Assembly: GCA_001896555.1 (NCBI GenBank)
Contig: MPOS01000054.1
Coordinates: 1 to 62,179 of the forward strand
Origin: Candidatus Phosphitivorax anaerolimi
Lineage (GTDB): Bacteria > Desulfobacterota > Desulfomonilia > UBA1062
DNA length: 62,179 bases
Reading direction: 5' to 3'
Shown here piece by piece: positions 16,464 to 24,414 of the stretch. The first letter of the stretch is position 1, and every line of letters begins with the position of its first letter. Both the position numbers and the translations under genes were made by a program. The notes under the pieces were generated by a model. The model was not told where the DNA came from, did not search any database, and saw only the letters and a program-made list of their open reading frames with translations.

Positions 16464-17258
16464 TTGCACGATCTTCTCGCAGCACTCATTTTAGGCACGG
16501 TCCAGGGGCTGACCGAGTTCCTGCCCGTTTCCAGCTCCGGCCACCTCGTCCTGCTCCAAGGCTTCTTCGGCGAAAGGTGGCTCGGTGACATCCTCTTCGA
16601 TGTCTCGGTCCACCTGGGGACCACCCTGGCGGTCTTGATCTTCTTCCACAAGGAGGTCTATGGCCTGATCAGGGGCATCATGCCCGGGACCTACCAGAGG
16701 GATCAGGCCTGGATCATCGGGTGCATTCTGATCACCACCGCGGTCACCGGAGCGATCGGCGTCCTGTTCCAGGAGCATTTCGAGACAATGTTCTCCATGC
16801 CCTCCCTGGTGGCCGCCATGCTCATCGTCACGGGCGTCCTCACCTTCGCCACCGACCGGAAGAAGAATACCGGAAAGCCCTACGGACAGATCCGGGCCAG
16901 GGACGCCTTGACCATCGGACTTTTCCAGGCCTTCGCCATCATCCCCGGGATATCGCGCTCGGGTTCCACCATATTCGCAGGCGTGTTCTCGGGCATGGAG
17001 CGCACCTGGGCCGCGAGCTATTCGTTCATCGCCTCCATCCCGGCCATCCTCGGGGCCGCGGCCCTGGAGTGGGGCGGCCAGACCGGGTCCGTGGAGCCGG
17101 AGCACCTCATCGGCGCCGTCACTTCGTGCATCGTGGGTTTGATTTCCCTGAAATTTCTGGTATGGACTCTACGAAAGCACAATTTTTTCATCTTTTCGGT
17201 CTACTGTTGGATTGCAGGAACACTCTATCTGGCAGCGCATTCCCTTGGAGGGTTCTAA
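16464..17258 (+). CDS. uppP: undecaprenyl-diphosphatase UppP/BacA
   Basis: An integral membrane phosphatase of 264 residues that recycles undecaprenyl diphosphate to the monophosphate carrier for peptidoglycan and O-antigen synthesis; it also gives bacitracin tolerance. The signature QGLTEFLPVSSSGHL is at residues 14-28, and the second motif PGISRSGST lies near 160. About eight hydrophobic segments are visible. The TTG start at 16464 has AGGAGG 6 nt upstream. It is 9 nt after the RNase J gene and directly abuts ftsK, so one transcript is likely. Confidence 0.95.
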   Translation: MHDLLAALILGTVQGLTEFLPVSSSGHLVLLQGFFGERWLGDILFDVSVHLGTTLAVLIFFHKEVYGLIRGIMPGTYQRDQAWIIGCILITTAVTGAIGVLFQEHFETMFSMPSLVAAMLIVTGVLTFATDRKKNTGKPYGQIRARDALTIGLFQAFAIIPGISRSGSTIFAGVFSGMERTWAASYSFIASIPAILGAAALEWGGQTGSVEPEHLIGAVTSCIVGLISLKFLVWTLRKHNFFIFSVYCWIAGTLYLAAHSLGGF

Positions 17259-19508
17259 ATGGCGAAAAGGAACAGCCGCGATAGATCGAGTTTCCCCTTC
17301 CCGCTTGTCGGGATATTCATGATCTTCATCGCCATCTTCATCCTTCTGGCCCTGGTTTCCCACCATGCAGCCGATCCCGGCTTCTCCAACTCCCAGAAGG
17401 TCGAGAACATCAGCAACTGGATGGGCATCATCGGCTCCTATCTCTCAGACGGCCTGTTCATCGTCTTCGGCATCACCGCCTTCATCATCCCGCTCTTCCT
17501 GATGGAATACGGCGTGGGCTTCCTGCGGAACCAGGCCTTCACCCGGTGGACGAAACCGGTGAGCACCCTCATCCTCTTCTTCGTGTCGCTCGGGCTGCTG
17601 GATATCGTCCAGATGAACACCGGGCTGCTGGGCAGAGAGGCCATGAAGGCGGGCGGGCTCCTGGGCCATATCATCGGCACGGCGCTCTTCACCTATCTCT
17701 CGTGGGGGTCGGTCGTGCTCCTGCTCATGCTGCTGTGCGCCGGGGTGATGATGGGCTACGATCTCTTCACCCCCTACCACGCCCTGAAAGACCTCGCCGC
17801 AAGCATACGGGAAAACCGGCAGCTCAAGCGCAAACGCAGGGAGATGGAAAAGCCGGTCAGGCAGAAGGCCCTCAGGAAGCCGCCCGAGGAAAAGCTGCAG
17901 ACGTCCGAGGCCGCCGCGGGGGAGGTCCCTTCAGGGAAGAAGGAGCCACAGATAACCATTTCCGGGCACGAGGAAAAGGCCGTGATCGAGCTGCCCAAGC
18001 AGGCAACGCTCGATTTTGTGAGCAACTACCAGCGGCCTTCCCTGACCCTGCTCAGCAATCCGCCTGCGAAAAACCGCATCATCACCGAGAAGGAGCTCAA
18101 GGCGAACGCCTCGCTCATCATCTCCAAGCTCAAGGACTTCGGCGTGGAGGGCGAAATCCTGGAAATCCGGCCGGGCCCGGTGATCACCATGTACGAGTTC
18201 ACGCCCGCCCCGGGCATCAAGATCAATAAGATCGTCTCCCTTGCGGACGATCTCGCCATGGTGCTCAAGGCCTCGCCCGTGAGGGTGGTCGCGCCCATAC
18301 CCGGAAAGAACGCGGTCGGGATCGAAATCCCCAACCGGACCCGCGAGATGGTATATCTGAAGAAGATCCTCTCCAGCAGGGAGTTCGTCATGTCCAGCGC
18401 GCCGCTCACCCTGGCACTGGGCGCCAACATCGAGGGCACCCCCGTGGTTGCGAACCTGGCGAAGATGCCCCACCTGCTCATCGCAGGCGCCACCGGCACG
18501 GGCAAGAGCGTGGGTCTGAACACCATGATCCTCTCGCTGCTCTACCGCAACGACCCCTCCGAGCTCAAGTTCATTATGATCGACCCCAAGCGGATCGAAC
18601 TCTCCCACTACGAGGGAATCCCCCATCTGCTCTATCCGGTCGTGGTGAACCCCAAGGAGGCCATCCCGGTGCTCAAGTGGGCCGTGAGCGAGATGGAGAT
18701 GCGCTACGAGTGGTTCAAGAACCTGGGCGTCAAGGGGATCGACTCGTACAACAAGAAGGTGAAGAAGAACGAAAAGGACGGGGCAACCACCCTGGCCACA
18801 CTCAAGAACCAGGAGGCCTGCACGGGCCTGCTGCCCAAGCTGGTGATCGTCATCGACGAGATGGCCGACCTCATGATGGCCAACCGCGAGGTGGAGGTCT
18901 ACATCGCAAGGCTCGCCCAGATGGCCCGGGCTGCGGGAATCTACATGATCGTGGCGACTCAGCGCCCCTCGGTGGACGTCATCACCGGGCTCATCAAGTC
19001 GAACTTCCCCTCGCGGATCTCGTTCCGGGTGTCGTCCAAGATCGACTCCCGGACCATCCTCGACTCCTCCGGGGCCGAGCAGCTCCTTGGTCTGGGCGAC
19101 ATGCTCTTCCTCACTCCCGGCAACTCTCACCTGATGCGTGTGCACGGCGCATATGTCTCCGAGGAAGAGCTCGACAAGGTGGTGGAGTTCATCCGGGAAC
19201 AGGGCGGTCCGGAATACATCGAGGGGCTTGACGATCAGATCGCCCGCATGGCAGAGGATGATCCGAACAACGGCGGCTCCTCAGCCGAGAACGAATACGA
19301 CCCCATGTACGACGAGGCACTTGAGTTCGTGACCGGAAAGGGGAGCGCCTCCATCTCACTCATTCAGCGGAGGTTCCGGATCGGATACAACCGTGCGGCG
19401 CGCATCATCGAGCAGATGGAGCGCGAAGGAATCATCGGTCCCGCCGATACGGCGGGAAAACCAAGAAAGGTATTGGTAAGCTCTTATGGCTCTGAAATGG
19501 AAGAATAG
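17259..19508 (+). CDS. ftsK: DNA translocase FtsK/SpoIIIE
   Basis: A 749-residue septal DNA pump that clears chromosome ends during division and brings XerCD to dif. The N-terminal part has about four membrane helices (17-180), then a short, charged linker. The motor has Walker A GATGTGKS at residues 410-417 and Walker B VIVIDEMADLMM. The C-terminal gamma domain is a winged helix (SLIQRRFRIGYNRAARIIEQME) that reads KOPS polarity sites. The linker is short compared with the long E. coli linker, giving the typical size for many other bacteria. GGAGGG precedes the ATG. Its 3' end overlaps the lolA start by 23 nt. Confidence 0.96.
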   Translation: MAKRNSRDRSSFPFPLVGIFMIFIAIFILLALVSHHAADPGFSNSQKVENISNWMGIIGSYLSDGLFIVFGITAFIIPLFLMEYGVGFLRNQAFTRWTKPVSTLILFFVSLGLLDIVQMNTGLLGREAMKAGGLLGHIIGTALFTYLSWGSVVLLLMLLCAGVMMGYDLFTPYHALKDLAASIRENRQLKRKRREMEKPVRQKALRKPPEEKLQTSEAAAGEVPSGKKEPQITISGHEEKAVIELPKQATLDFVSNYQRPSLTLLSNPPAKNRIITEKELKANASLIISKLKDFGVEGEILEIRPGPVITMYEFTPAPGIKINKIVSLADDLAMVLKASPVRVVAPIPGKNAVGIEIPNRTREMVYLKKILSSREFVMSSAPLTLALGANIEGTPVVANLAKMPHLLIAGATGTGKSVGLNTMILSLLYRNDPSELKFIMIDPKRIELSHYEGIPHLLYPVVVNPKEAIPVLKWAVSEMEMRYEWFKNLGVKGIDSYNKKVKKNEKDGATTLATLKNQEACTGLLPKLVIVIDEMADLMMANREVEVYIARLAQMARAAGIYMIVATQRPSVDVITGLIKSNFPSRISFRVSSKIDSRTILDSSGAEQLLGLGDMLFLTPGNSHLMRVHGAYVSEEELDKVVEFIREQGGPEYIEGLDDQIARMAEDDPNNGGSSAENEYDPMYDEALEFVTGKGSASISLIQRRFRIGYNRAARIIEQMEREGIIGPADTAGKPRKVLVSSYGSEMEE

Positions 19509-20124
19509 CCTGATCATACTCATATTCGCGGTTTGCGCGGCATCCCCCCTGTACGCGGAAAACCTCAAGAACATCCAGCAATTCTATAAAGACTACCAGG
19601 ACTTCACCGTGAACTTCACACAGAACACCTTCCAGAGTCTGGTGAACAAGGAGATCCGGTTCACGGGCACGGTTTCCTACAAGCGCGGAGTGGGTGTACG
19701 GATGGACGTCTTCAAGCCCCAGCGGCAGATCATCATCCTCAAAGGCCAGGAGGTGGTAATCCACATCCCGGAGGAAGATACCACCACGGTGCAGGCCCTG
19801 CCGCCCGAGATGGCGAACCAGAATATCCTGGGGTTCTTCTCCGGGCTGGAGTCCATCGGCGATGGTTATGAGGTGCAGGAAAGCTCGGACGCCCTGTTCC
19901 TCTACCCCCGGCAAGGCTCTGGCCACATCACGGTCTGGACCGACGACTCCCACGCCATCAAGAGGATCCTCCTCAAGGACGCAACAGGCAACCAGAGCGA
20001 TATCCGGCTCTCGAACTATCGGTTCGACACCGGCATTCCGGAGAATCTCTTTCACCTGGAAGGAGAAGAGGATGCGGTGACTCAGCCGCCGGCGCCGACA
20101 GAACCGGCTCTCCCTGTCCGGTAG
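19486..20124 (+). CDS. lolA: outer-membrane lipoprotein carrier protein LolA
   Basis: A periplasmic chaperone of 212 residues that carries lipoproteins from the LolCDE exporter to the outer membrane. A signal peptide (about 1-24, ending LYA) is followed by a beta-rich LolA fold: the DFTVNFTQNTFQ segment, the RPQ-like KRGVGVRMDVFKPQR region and the late DIRLSNYRFDTGIPENLFHL strand typical of the family. A short proline-rich tail follows. The gene overlaps ftsK by 23 nt, an arrangement known in proteobacteria (ftsK-lolA). It supports a Gram-negative envelope. Confidence 0.9.
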   Translation: MALKWKNSLIILIFAVCAASPLYAENLKNIQQFYKDYQDFTVNFTQNTFQSLVNKEIRFTGTVSYKRGVGVRMDVFKPQRQIIILKGQEVVIHIPEEDTTTVQALPPEMANQNILGFFSGLESIGDGYEVQESSDALFLYPRQGSGHITVWTDDSHAIKRILLKDATGNQSDIRLSNYRFDTGIPENLFHLEGEEDAVTQPPAPTEPALPVR

Positions 20125-20373
20125 ACCTCCCTGCCGGGCCCGGGCCGACCGGTGCTCCCCGCCCTCACAGACCGGGATGCCGGGTGACGGATCGAAGGGA
20201 TGCAGTCGAATCTCCCGCCCTTCCCCCGCAAGCGGACCCGCCCTTTAAGGGATATACGGTATGAAAAAGATGCATCAGGCTTGAGATACAAAAGCCCGGC
20301 AGCATGATCGGGCCTGTATTCATGCCCTTGATACGCCTTGACCTTGCTCGGCTCCTCTGATAAAGCCGAACAT

Positions 20374-21192
20374 ATGGAATTATCCCTTATCGACAAGACC
20401 GTGGAACTCCTGTTGGAAGCGGAGCACGCGATTGTCCTGACCGGTGCCGGCATATCGACCGAATCCGGAGTCCCCGACTTCCGCTCCCCGGGCGGCATCT
20501 GGGAGCGGTACGACCCGACCATGTTCTTCCTCGAGCGCTTTCTCGCCGACCCCGAGGAGGTCTGGCGTTGCATGCTCGACATGAACCGCTCCGGAGAGTT
20601 CTCTCTCTGGGACGCTAGGCCCAACCTGGGCCACCAAGCCCTGGCCTATCTCGAAGAGATCGGCATCATCAGAACGATCATCACCCAGAACGTCGACAAC
20701 CTCCACCAGAAGGCGGGCAGCAAGAGCGTCATCGAGTTCCACGGCAACATGCTCTTTGCCAGGTGCTTGAAGTGCAGGAAGAAGTACGGCTACGAGCAGG
20801 TGCTCTCGGATCTCGAGACCAGGATACCCCCCCGGTGCGAGTGCGGGGGTGTCCTCAAGCCCGATGCGGTCTTCTTCGGCGAGGCGATCCCCCAGGATGC
20901 CATGAAGCGTTCGTTCCGCGAAGCGGAAGACTGCGATCTCATGCTCGTGATCGGGACCTCGGCCCAGGTGGAGCCTGCGGCATCCCTTCCGCTGATCGCC
21001 AAGGGGATAAGCTCATACTTCTGGGGCGTACGCGGCATCCCCCTTCCCAAGGGGAAATGCCGCGTGGTGGAGATCAACCGTGAACCCACACCGCTGACCG
21101 GGCGGGTTTCGGATTTTCTTATCCAGGGATCAGCAGGCGAGATCCTGTCCCTGATCGAGGAAAAGATCCGCCGGAGAAGAGACTCAGCGTGA
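20374..21192 (+). CDS. NAD-dependent protein deacylase (sirtuin, SIR2 family)
   Basis: A 272-residue sirtuin that removes acyl groups from lysines using NAD+. The NAD-binding motif GAGISTESGVPDFRS is at about residues 22-36, the TQNVDNLHQKAG motif near 109, and the catalytic base is His123 (EFHGN). Two cysteine pairs, CLKC and CEC with the loop between them, form the structural zinc site. The start ATG 20374 is chosen because the family begins close to this point; the upstream ribosome site is weak. Its stop overlaps the aroE start as GTGA. Substrates such as acyl-CoA synthetases are known for bacterial sirtuins but none is indicated here. Confidence 0.92.
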   Translation: MELSLIDKTVELLLEAEHAIVLTGAGISTESGVPDFRSPGGIWERYDPTMFFLERFLADPEEVWRCMLDMNRSGEFSLWDARPNLGHQALAYLEEIGIIRTIITQNVDNLHQKAGSKSVIEFHGNMLFARCLKCRKKYGYEQVLSDLETRIPPRCECGGVLKPDAVFFGEAIPQDAMKRSFREAEDCDLMLVIGTSAQVEPAASLPLIAKGISSYFWGVRGIPLPKGKCRVVEINREPTPLTGRVSDFLIQGSAGEILSLIEEKIRRRRDSA

Positions 21193-22004
21193 AGATAACC
21201 GGCACCACGCGCATCTTTACCATCATCGCACACCCTTGCGTCCATGTGGTGGCGCCCGCGGTCTTCAACCACCTGTTCGAAGCCATGTCCATGGACATGG
21301 CATACATTGCGCACGACACCCCGCCTGAGGCTCTGCCCGCAACCATCGAGGCATACCGTTCATGGAACAACCTCGGCGGGTTCAACGTGACCATACCCCA
21401 CAAGGAGTCCGCGGCCGTGCTCCTGGACGAACTCCTGCCTCCCGCGGCAGATCTTGGGGCGGTGAATACGGTGGTGAGGAGCCCCGGGGGTGTGCTTACC
21501 GGGTACAACACCGACGGCGCCGGCGCTGTGCAGGCCATCGGTGATGTCAGGGGTGCAAGGTGCCTGGTGATCGGCGCAGGGGGTGCAGCCCGCGCCGTTA
21601 TCCATGCCCTGCTCCAGGCAGGCGCCCGCTGCGTCGCCATCCTCAACCGCACCCTGGAGCGCGCTCGCGCCCTTCTGGAGCACTTTCCTGAAGACCGGGC
21701 CGGCCTCTTCCACCCGGACATGCTCCCGGAGATGGACGTGGTCGTTCAGACCACTCCGGTGGCTGACCATATCCCCTTAGACCTCGACATGAGAGGCCTG
21801 AGAAAGGATGTGAGAATCCTTGAGACGGTCATGCGCGACACGGCGCTCGGCCGCGAGGCAAGGAGCCGCGGCTGCACCCTCATCCCCGGGCACCACATGC
21901 TCTACCACCAGACCGGCGAGAACTTCCGGCTCCTCACCGGGGCTGACGTCCCGGACGCGGTTGTCCGGCAGGCCTTCGCTGCAGCGGGGTTGCCTCTGTC
22001 GTGA
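21189..22004 (+). CDS. aroE: shikimate dehydrogenase
   Basis: NADPH-dependent reduction of 3-dehydroshikimate in the chorismate pathway. The 271-residue protein has the substrate-binding motif GGFNVTIPHKE at about residues 60-70, a conserved lysine within it, and the Rossmann motif GAGGAARAV near 125-133 with an NRTLERA strand (NADP preference). It starts at GTG 21189, overlapping the sirtuin stop, and its own stop overlaps the GTG of a small four-cysteine ORF. The translational coupling to a sirtuin gene is not a standard aro-gene arrangement. Confidence 0.92.
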   Translation: MKITGTTRIFTIIAHPCVHVVAPAVFNHLFEAMSMDMAYIAHDTPPEALPATIEAYRSWNNLGGFNVTIPHKESAAVLLDELLPPAADLGAVNTVVRSPGGVLTGYNTDGAGAVQAIGDVRGARCLVIGAGGAARAVIHALLQAGARCVAILNRTLERARALLEHFPEDRAGLFHPDMLPEMDVVVQTTPVADHIPLDLDMRGLRKDVRILETVMRDTALGREARSRGCTLIPGHHMLYHQTGENFRLLTGADVPDAVVRQAFAAAGLPLS

Positions 22005-22165
22005 GCATCTATCTGATCTGCCTCAGAAGAAAGGGCGAGCCCAAGGTCGCCCTCGACGTGTGCATGGCGTGCAAGCACCGGATGAAGTGCAGAACGTTCC
22101 AGCAATACCGCAACCCCAGACTCTTTCCCGAATCCGGGAAACCAGCAAGGAATAGCGCCACTTGA
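22001..22165 (+). CDS. small four-cysteine protein, unknown function
   Basis: A 54-residue reading frame that starts at GTG 22001, overlapping the aroE stop as GTGA, the coupling style used throughout this gene run. It has cysteines at 7, 21, 24 and 30 (C-x13-C-xx-C-x5-C) with VCMACKHRMKCRTF as the core, and a basic tail. The spacing of C21-x2-C24-x5-C30 suggests a zinc or iron-sulphur site. I do not recognise the family. The tight overlap and cysteine pattern argue that it is real; its small size argues for caution. Confidence 0.5.
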   Translation: MSIYLICLRRKGEPKVALDVCMACKHRMKCRTFQQYRNPRLFPESGKPARNSAT

Positions 22166-22199
22166 CAGACCGGAAGCTTTGGTTCTATGGTAGCGTACT

Positions 22200-22700
22200 A
22201 TGCCGAAAAAAGAGATCCTGATCTATCCGGACAAGGTTCTCAAATCCCGGGCGCACGAGGTGGACGACATCAATCTCGATATCGTAACCCTTGCCGAGGA
22301 TATGAGACACACCATGCATACCGCCCCCGGTGTGGGCCTCGCCGCCCCCCAGGTGGGCGAGCCCATCCGGCTCATTCTCGTTGACCCCTCCGCTGGAAAG
22401 GACGAGAGCCAGCTCATCGTCCTGATCAACCCGGTCATCGCCGAGAAGGAGGGTGTGGAAACGGACATCGAGATGTGCCTGAGCGTCCCGGAGACCTCTG
22501 TGGAGGTCGATCGCGCCTCCCGGATACTCGTCACGGGTATCGACCTCAAGGGCAACGAGGTCCGCATGGAGGCGAACGGGTATCTCGCAAGAATATTCCA
22601 GCACGAGATCGATCACCTGGATGGCAAGGTGATATTGGACTATGCATCCAGCCTGAAACGCTCCATCTATCTGAAAAAAAGGAAAAAAGGGACCTTATGA
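22200..22700 (+). CDS. def: peptide deformylase
   Basis: A 166-residue metalloenzyme that removes the N-formyl group from new proteins. Motif 1 is GVGLAAPQVG, motif 2 is EMCLSVPE (metal-ligand Cys93) and motif 3 is HEIDHLDG (ligands His135 and His139, catalytic Glu136). Motif 2 has Met where most enzymes have Gly (EGCLS), a mild deviation that leaves the ligand intact. Its stop overlaps the fmt start by 4 nt, the classic def-fmt pair that couples the removal and the addition of formyl groups. Confidence 0.95.
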   Translation: MPKKEILIYPDKVLKSRAHEVDDINLDIVTLAEDMRHTMHTAPGVGLAAPQVGEPIRLILVDPSAGKDESQLIVLINPVIAEKEGVETDIEMCLSVPETSVEVDRASRILVTGIDLKGNEVRMEANGYLARIFQHEIDHLDGKVILDYASSLKRSIYLKKRKKGTL

Positions 22701-23641
22701 GACTCGCCTTCATGGGCACGCCGGAGTTTGCCCTGCCCTCGCTCAAGGCATTGATCGAGTCAGGGAAACACCGGGTCTTGAGCGTGGTCACCCAGCCCGA
22801 CAAGCCGAAAGGCAGAGGCAGGCATCTGGTGATGCCCCCGGTCAAGGAACTGGCCCTTGAAAAAGGCATTCCCGTCGTGCAGCCGCAGACGCTGAAAGGG
22901 AATGCCGAGCTCATGGGTATGCTCCGTGATCTCGCCCTGGACACGGTCATCGTGGTGGCGTACGGGAAGATGATCCCCGATGAGATGCTCGCCATCCCCG
23001 CGCACGGGTTCATCAATGTACACGCCTCGCTCCTGCCCGCCTTCAGAGGGGCTGCGCCCATCAACCGGGCGATCCTTGCGGGGTGCGCCACGACCGGGGT
23101 GAGCATCATGCAGATCGACTCGGGCATGGATTCCGGGCCTGTGTTCCTCCAATCCGAGGTGCCCATCCCCGAAGATGAAGACGCCGTAGGCCTCTCGGCG
23201 CGCCTGAGCGAGCTCGGCGCGGAAAAGCTCCTGGAAACCCTCGACCTGCTGGAAAGGGGCATGATCGAGGCGAAGCCCCAGGAGCACGACAAGGCGACCT
23301 ACGCCCCCATGCTGAAAAAGGAAGAGGGCGAGATCGACTGGAGCTTGGATCCCCGCTCAATCCACAACATGGTCCGGGGTCTTCTCCCCTGGCCGTGCGC
23401 CTACACCTTCTTTGACTCGAAGATGCTCAAGATTCTCAAGAGCACATACCGGTTCGAGGAGCACGCACTCGAGTTCGGGACCTTGAGCAAAACCGACCAC
23501 GAGCTCACCATTGCCTGCAAGGAGGGGTTCCTGCTCCCGCAGGTGCTGCAGTTGGAGGGGAAAAAGGCCTTGGACGCCCGCGCCTTTTCCAACGGTCTGC
23601 ATGCCTCCCGGGTCATGCTCGGAAATGCCGCCCGCACATAG
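22697..23641 (+). CDS. fmt: methionyl-tRNA formyltransferase
   Basis: A 314-residue enzyme that formylates initiator Met-tRNA with 10-formyl-tetrahydrofolate. The N-terminus MRLAFMGTPEFALPSL and the catalytic region NVHASLLPAFRGAAPINRAI (with the conserved SLLP-x-xRG) are diagnostic; the C-terminal OB-fold tRNA-binding domain begins near residue 208. The ATG at 22697 overlaps the def stop, so an upstream in-frame extension is not needed. The substrate tRNA, initiator tRNA-fMet, is encoded at 1213-1289. Confidence 0.96.
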   Translation: MRLAFMGTPEFALPSLKALIESGKHRVLSVVTQPDKPKGRGRHLVMPPVKELALEKGIPVVQPQTLKGNAELMGMLRDLALDTVIVVAYGKMIPDEMLAIPAHGFINVHASLLPAFRGAAPINRAILAGCATTGVSIMQIDSGMDSGPVFLQSEVPIPEDEDAVGLSARLSELGAEKLLETLDLLERGMIEAKPQEHDKATYAPMLKKEEGEIDWSLDPRSIHNMVRGLLPWPCAYTFFDSKMLKILKSTYRFEEHALEFGTLSKTDHELTIACKEGFLLPQVLQLEGKKALDARAFSNGLHASRVMLGNAART

Positions 23642-23757
23642 CTGACGAAAAAATGGTGCAGCAATCTTGAAGAATCCGTGGTAAAAAAGATACCGGCACA
23701 ACAGGTGCAAAAGGAACCTTTATATACGGAAAAAAACGAGGTCTATGAGAGGTTGGA

Positions 23758-24414
23758 ATGATACTCGCGCCGTCCATACTGTCGGCTGATTTTGCAAACC
23801 TGGGCCGTGACATCCGGAAGGTCGTATCGGCAGGGGCACAGTGGATTCATGTGGATGTCATGGATGGGCGTTTCGTGCCGAACATCACCATCGGACCCCT
23901 GGTGGTCAAGAGCGTCCGGTCCGTCACCGGCGCCTATCTGGACTGTCACCTGATGGTGGCCGACCCCGACCGCTATCTCGAGGCATTCGCCCAGGCAGGC
24001 GCCAACGGAATCACGGTCCACGCCGAGACCTGCCCGCACCTGCACCGGACACTGACGAGAATACGCGAGCTGGGGTGTGCCCCGGGAGTGGCGCTGAATC
24101 CGTCGACCCCCTTGAGCACGATTGCCTACTGCCTCGATGTGCTGGACCTCATCCTGATCATGAGCGTCAACCCGGGTTTCGGGGGCCAGAGCTTCATCGA
24201 CGCGGTGGTGCCGAAGATCGCGGAGGCAAAAGCGCTCGCGACCGGGAGGAACATCCTCGTGGAGATCGACGGGGGAATCGGACCGGGCAATCTGTGTATG
24301 GTGCTGGATCAGGGCGTGGACGTGGTCGTGGCCGGTTCCAGCGTTTTCGGCAGCCCCGATCCGGAGGCGGCCGTCAGGGAGATGTTTGCCATTGCGGACA
24401 GCCGGAAGCATTAG
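23758..24414 (+). CDS. rpe: ribulose-phosphate 3-epimerase
   Basis: A 218-residue TIM-barrel enzyme that interconverts ribulose 5-phosphate and xylulose 5-phosphate in the pentose phosphate pathway. The motifs APSILSADFANLG (start), HVDVMDGRFVPN, DCHLMV, SVNPGFGGQSF and EIDGGIG are all present with the expected order; the two aspartates and two histidines that bind the metal are conserved. A GAGAGGTTGGA ribosome-binding region precedes ATG 23758. The end overlaps the following TPR lipoprotein gene by 29 nt. Confidence 0.96.
   Translation: MILAPSILSADFANLGRDIRKVVSAGAQWIHVDVMDGRFVPNITIGPLVVKSVRSVTGAYLDCHLMVADPDRYLEAFAQAGANGITVHAETCPHLHRTLTRIRELGCAPGVALNPSTPLSTIAYCLDVLDLILIMSVNPGFGGQSFIDAVVPKIAEAKALATGRNILVEIDGGIGPGNLCMVLDQGVDVVVAGSSVFGSPDPEAAVREMFAIADSRKH

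Noticed and set aside
15306-16469. Long minus-strand frame opposite RNase J
   Set aside because: An antisense frame of a high-GC gene; RNase J on the plus strand has full family motifs.
17931-19145. 404-residue minus-strand frame opposite ftsK
   Set aside because: Shadow of the FtsK motor domain, which is strongly supported.
20297-20316. GCCCG-N10-CGGGC hairpin upstream of the sirtuin gene
   Set aside because: Only a 5-bp stem with no T-run on the plus strand and no gene ending there on the minus strand.
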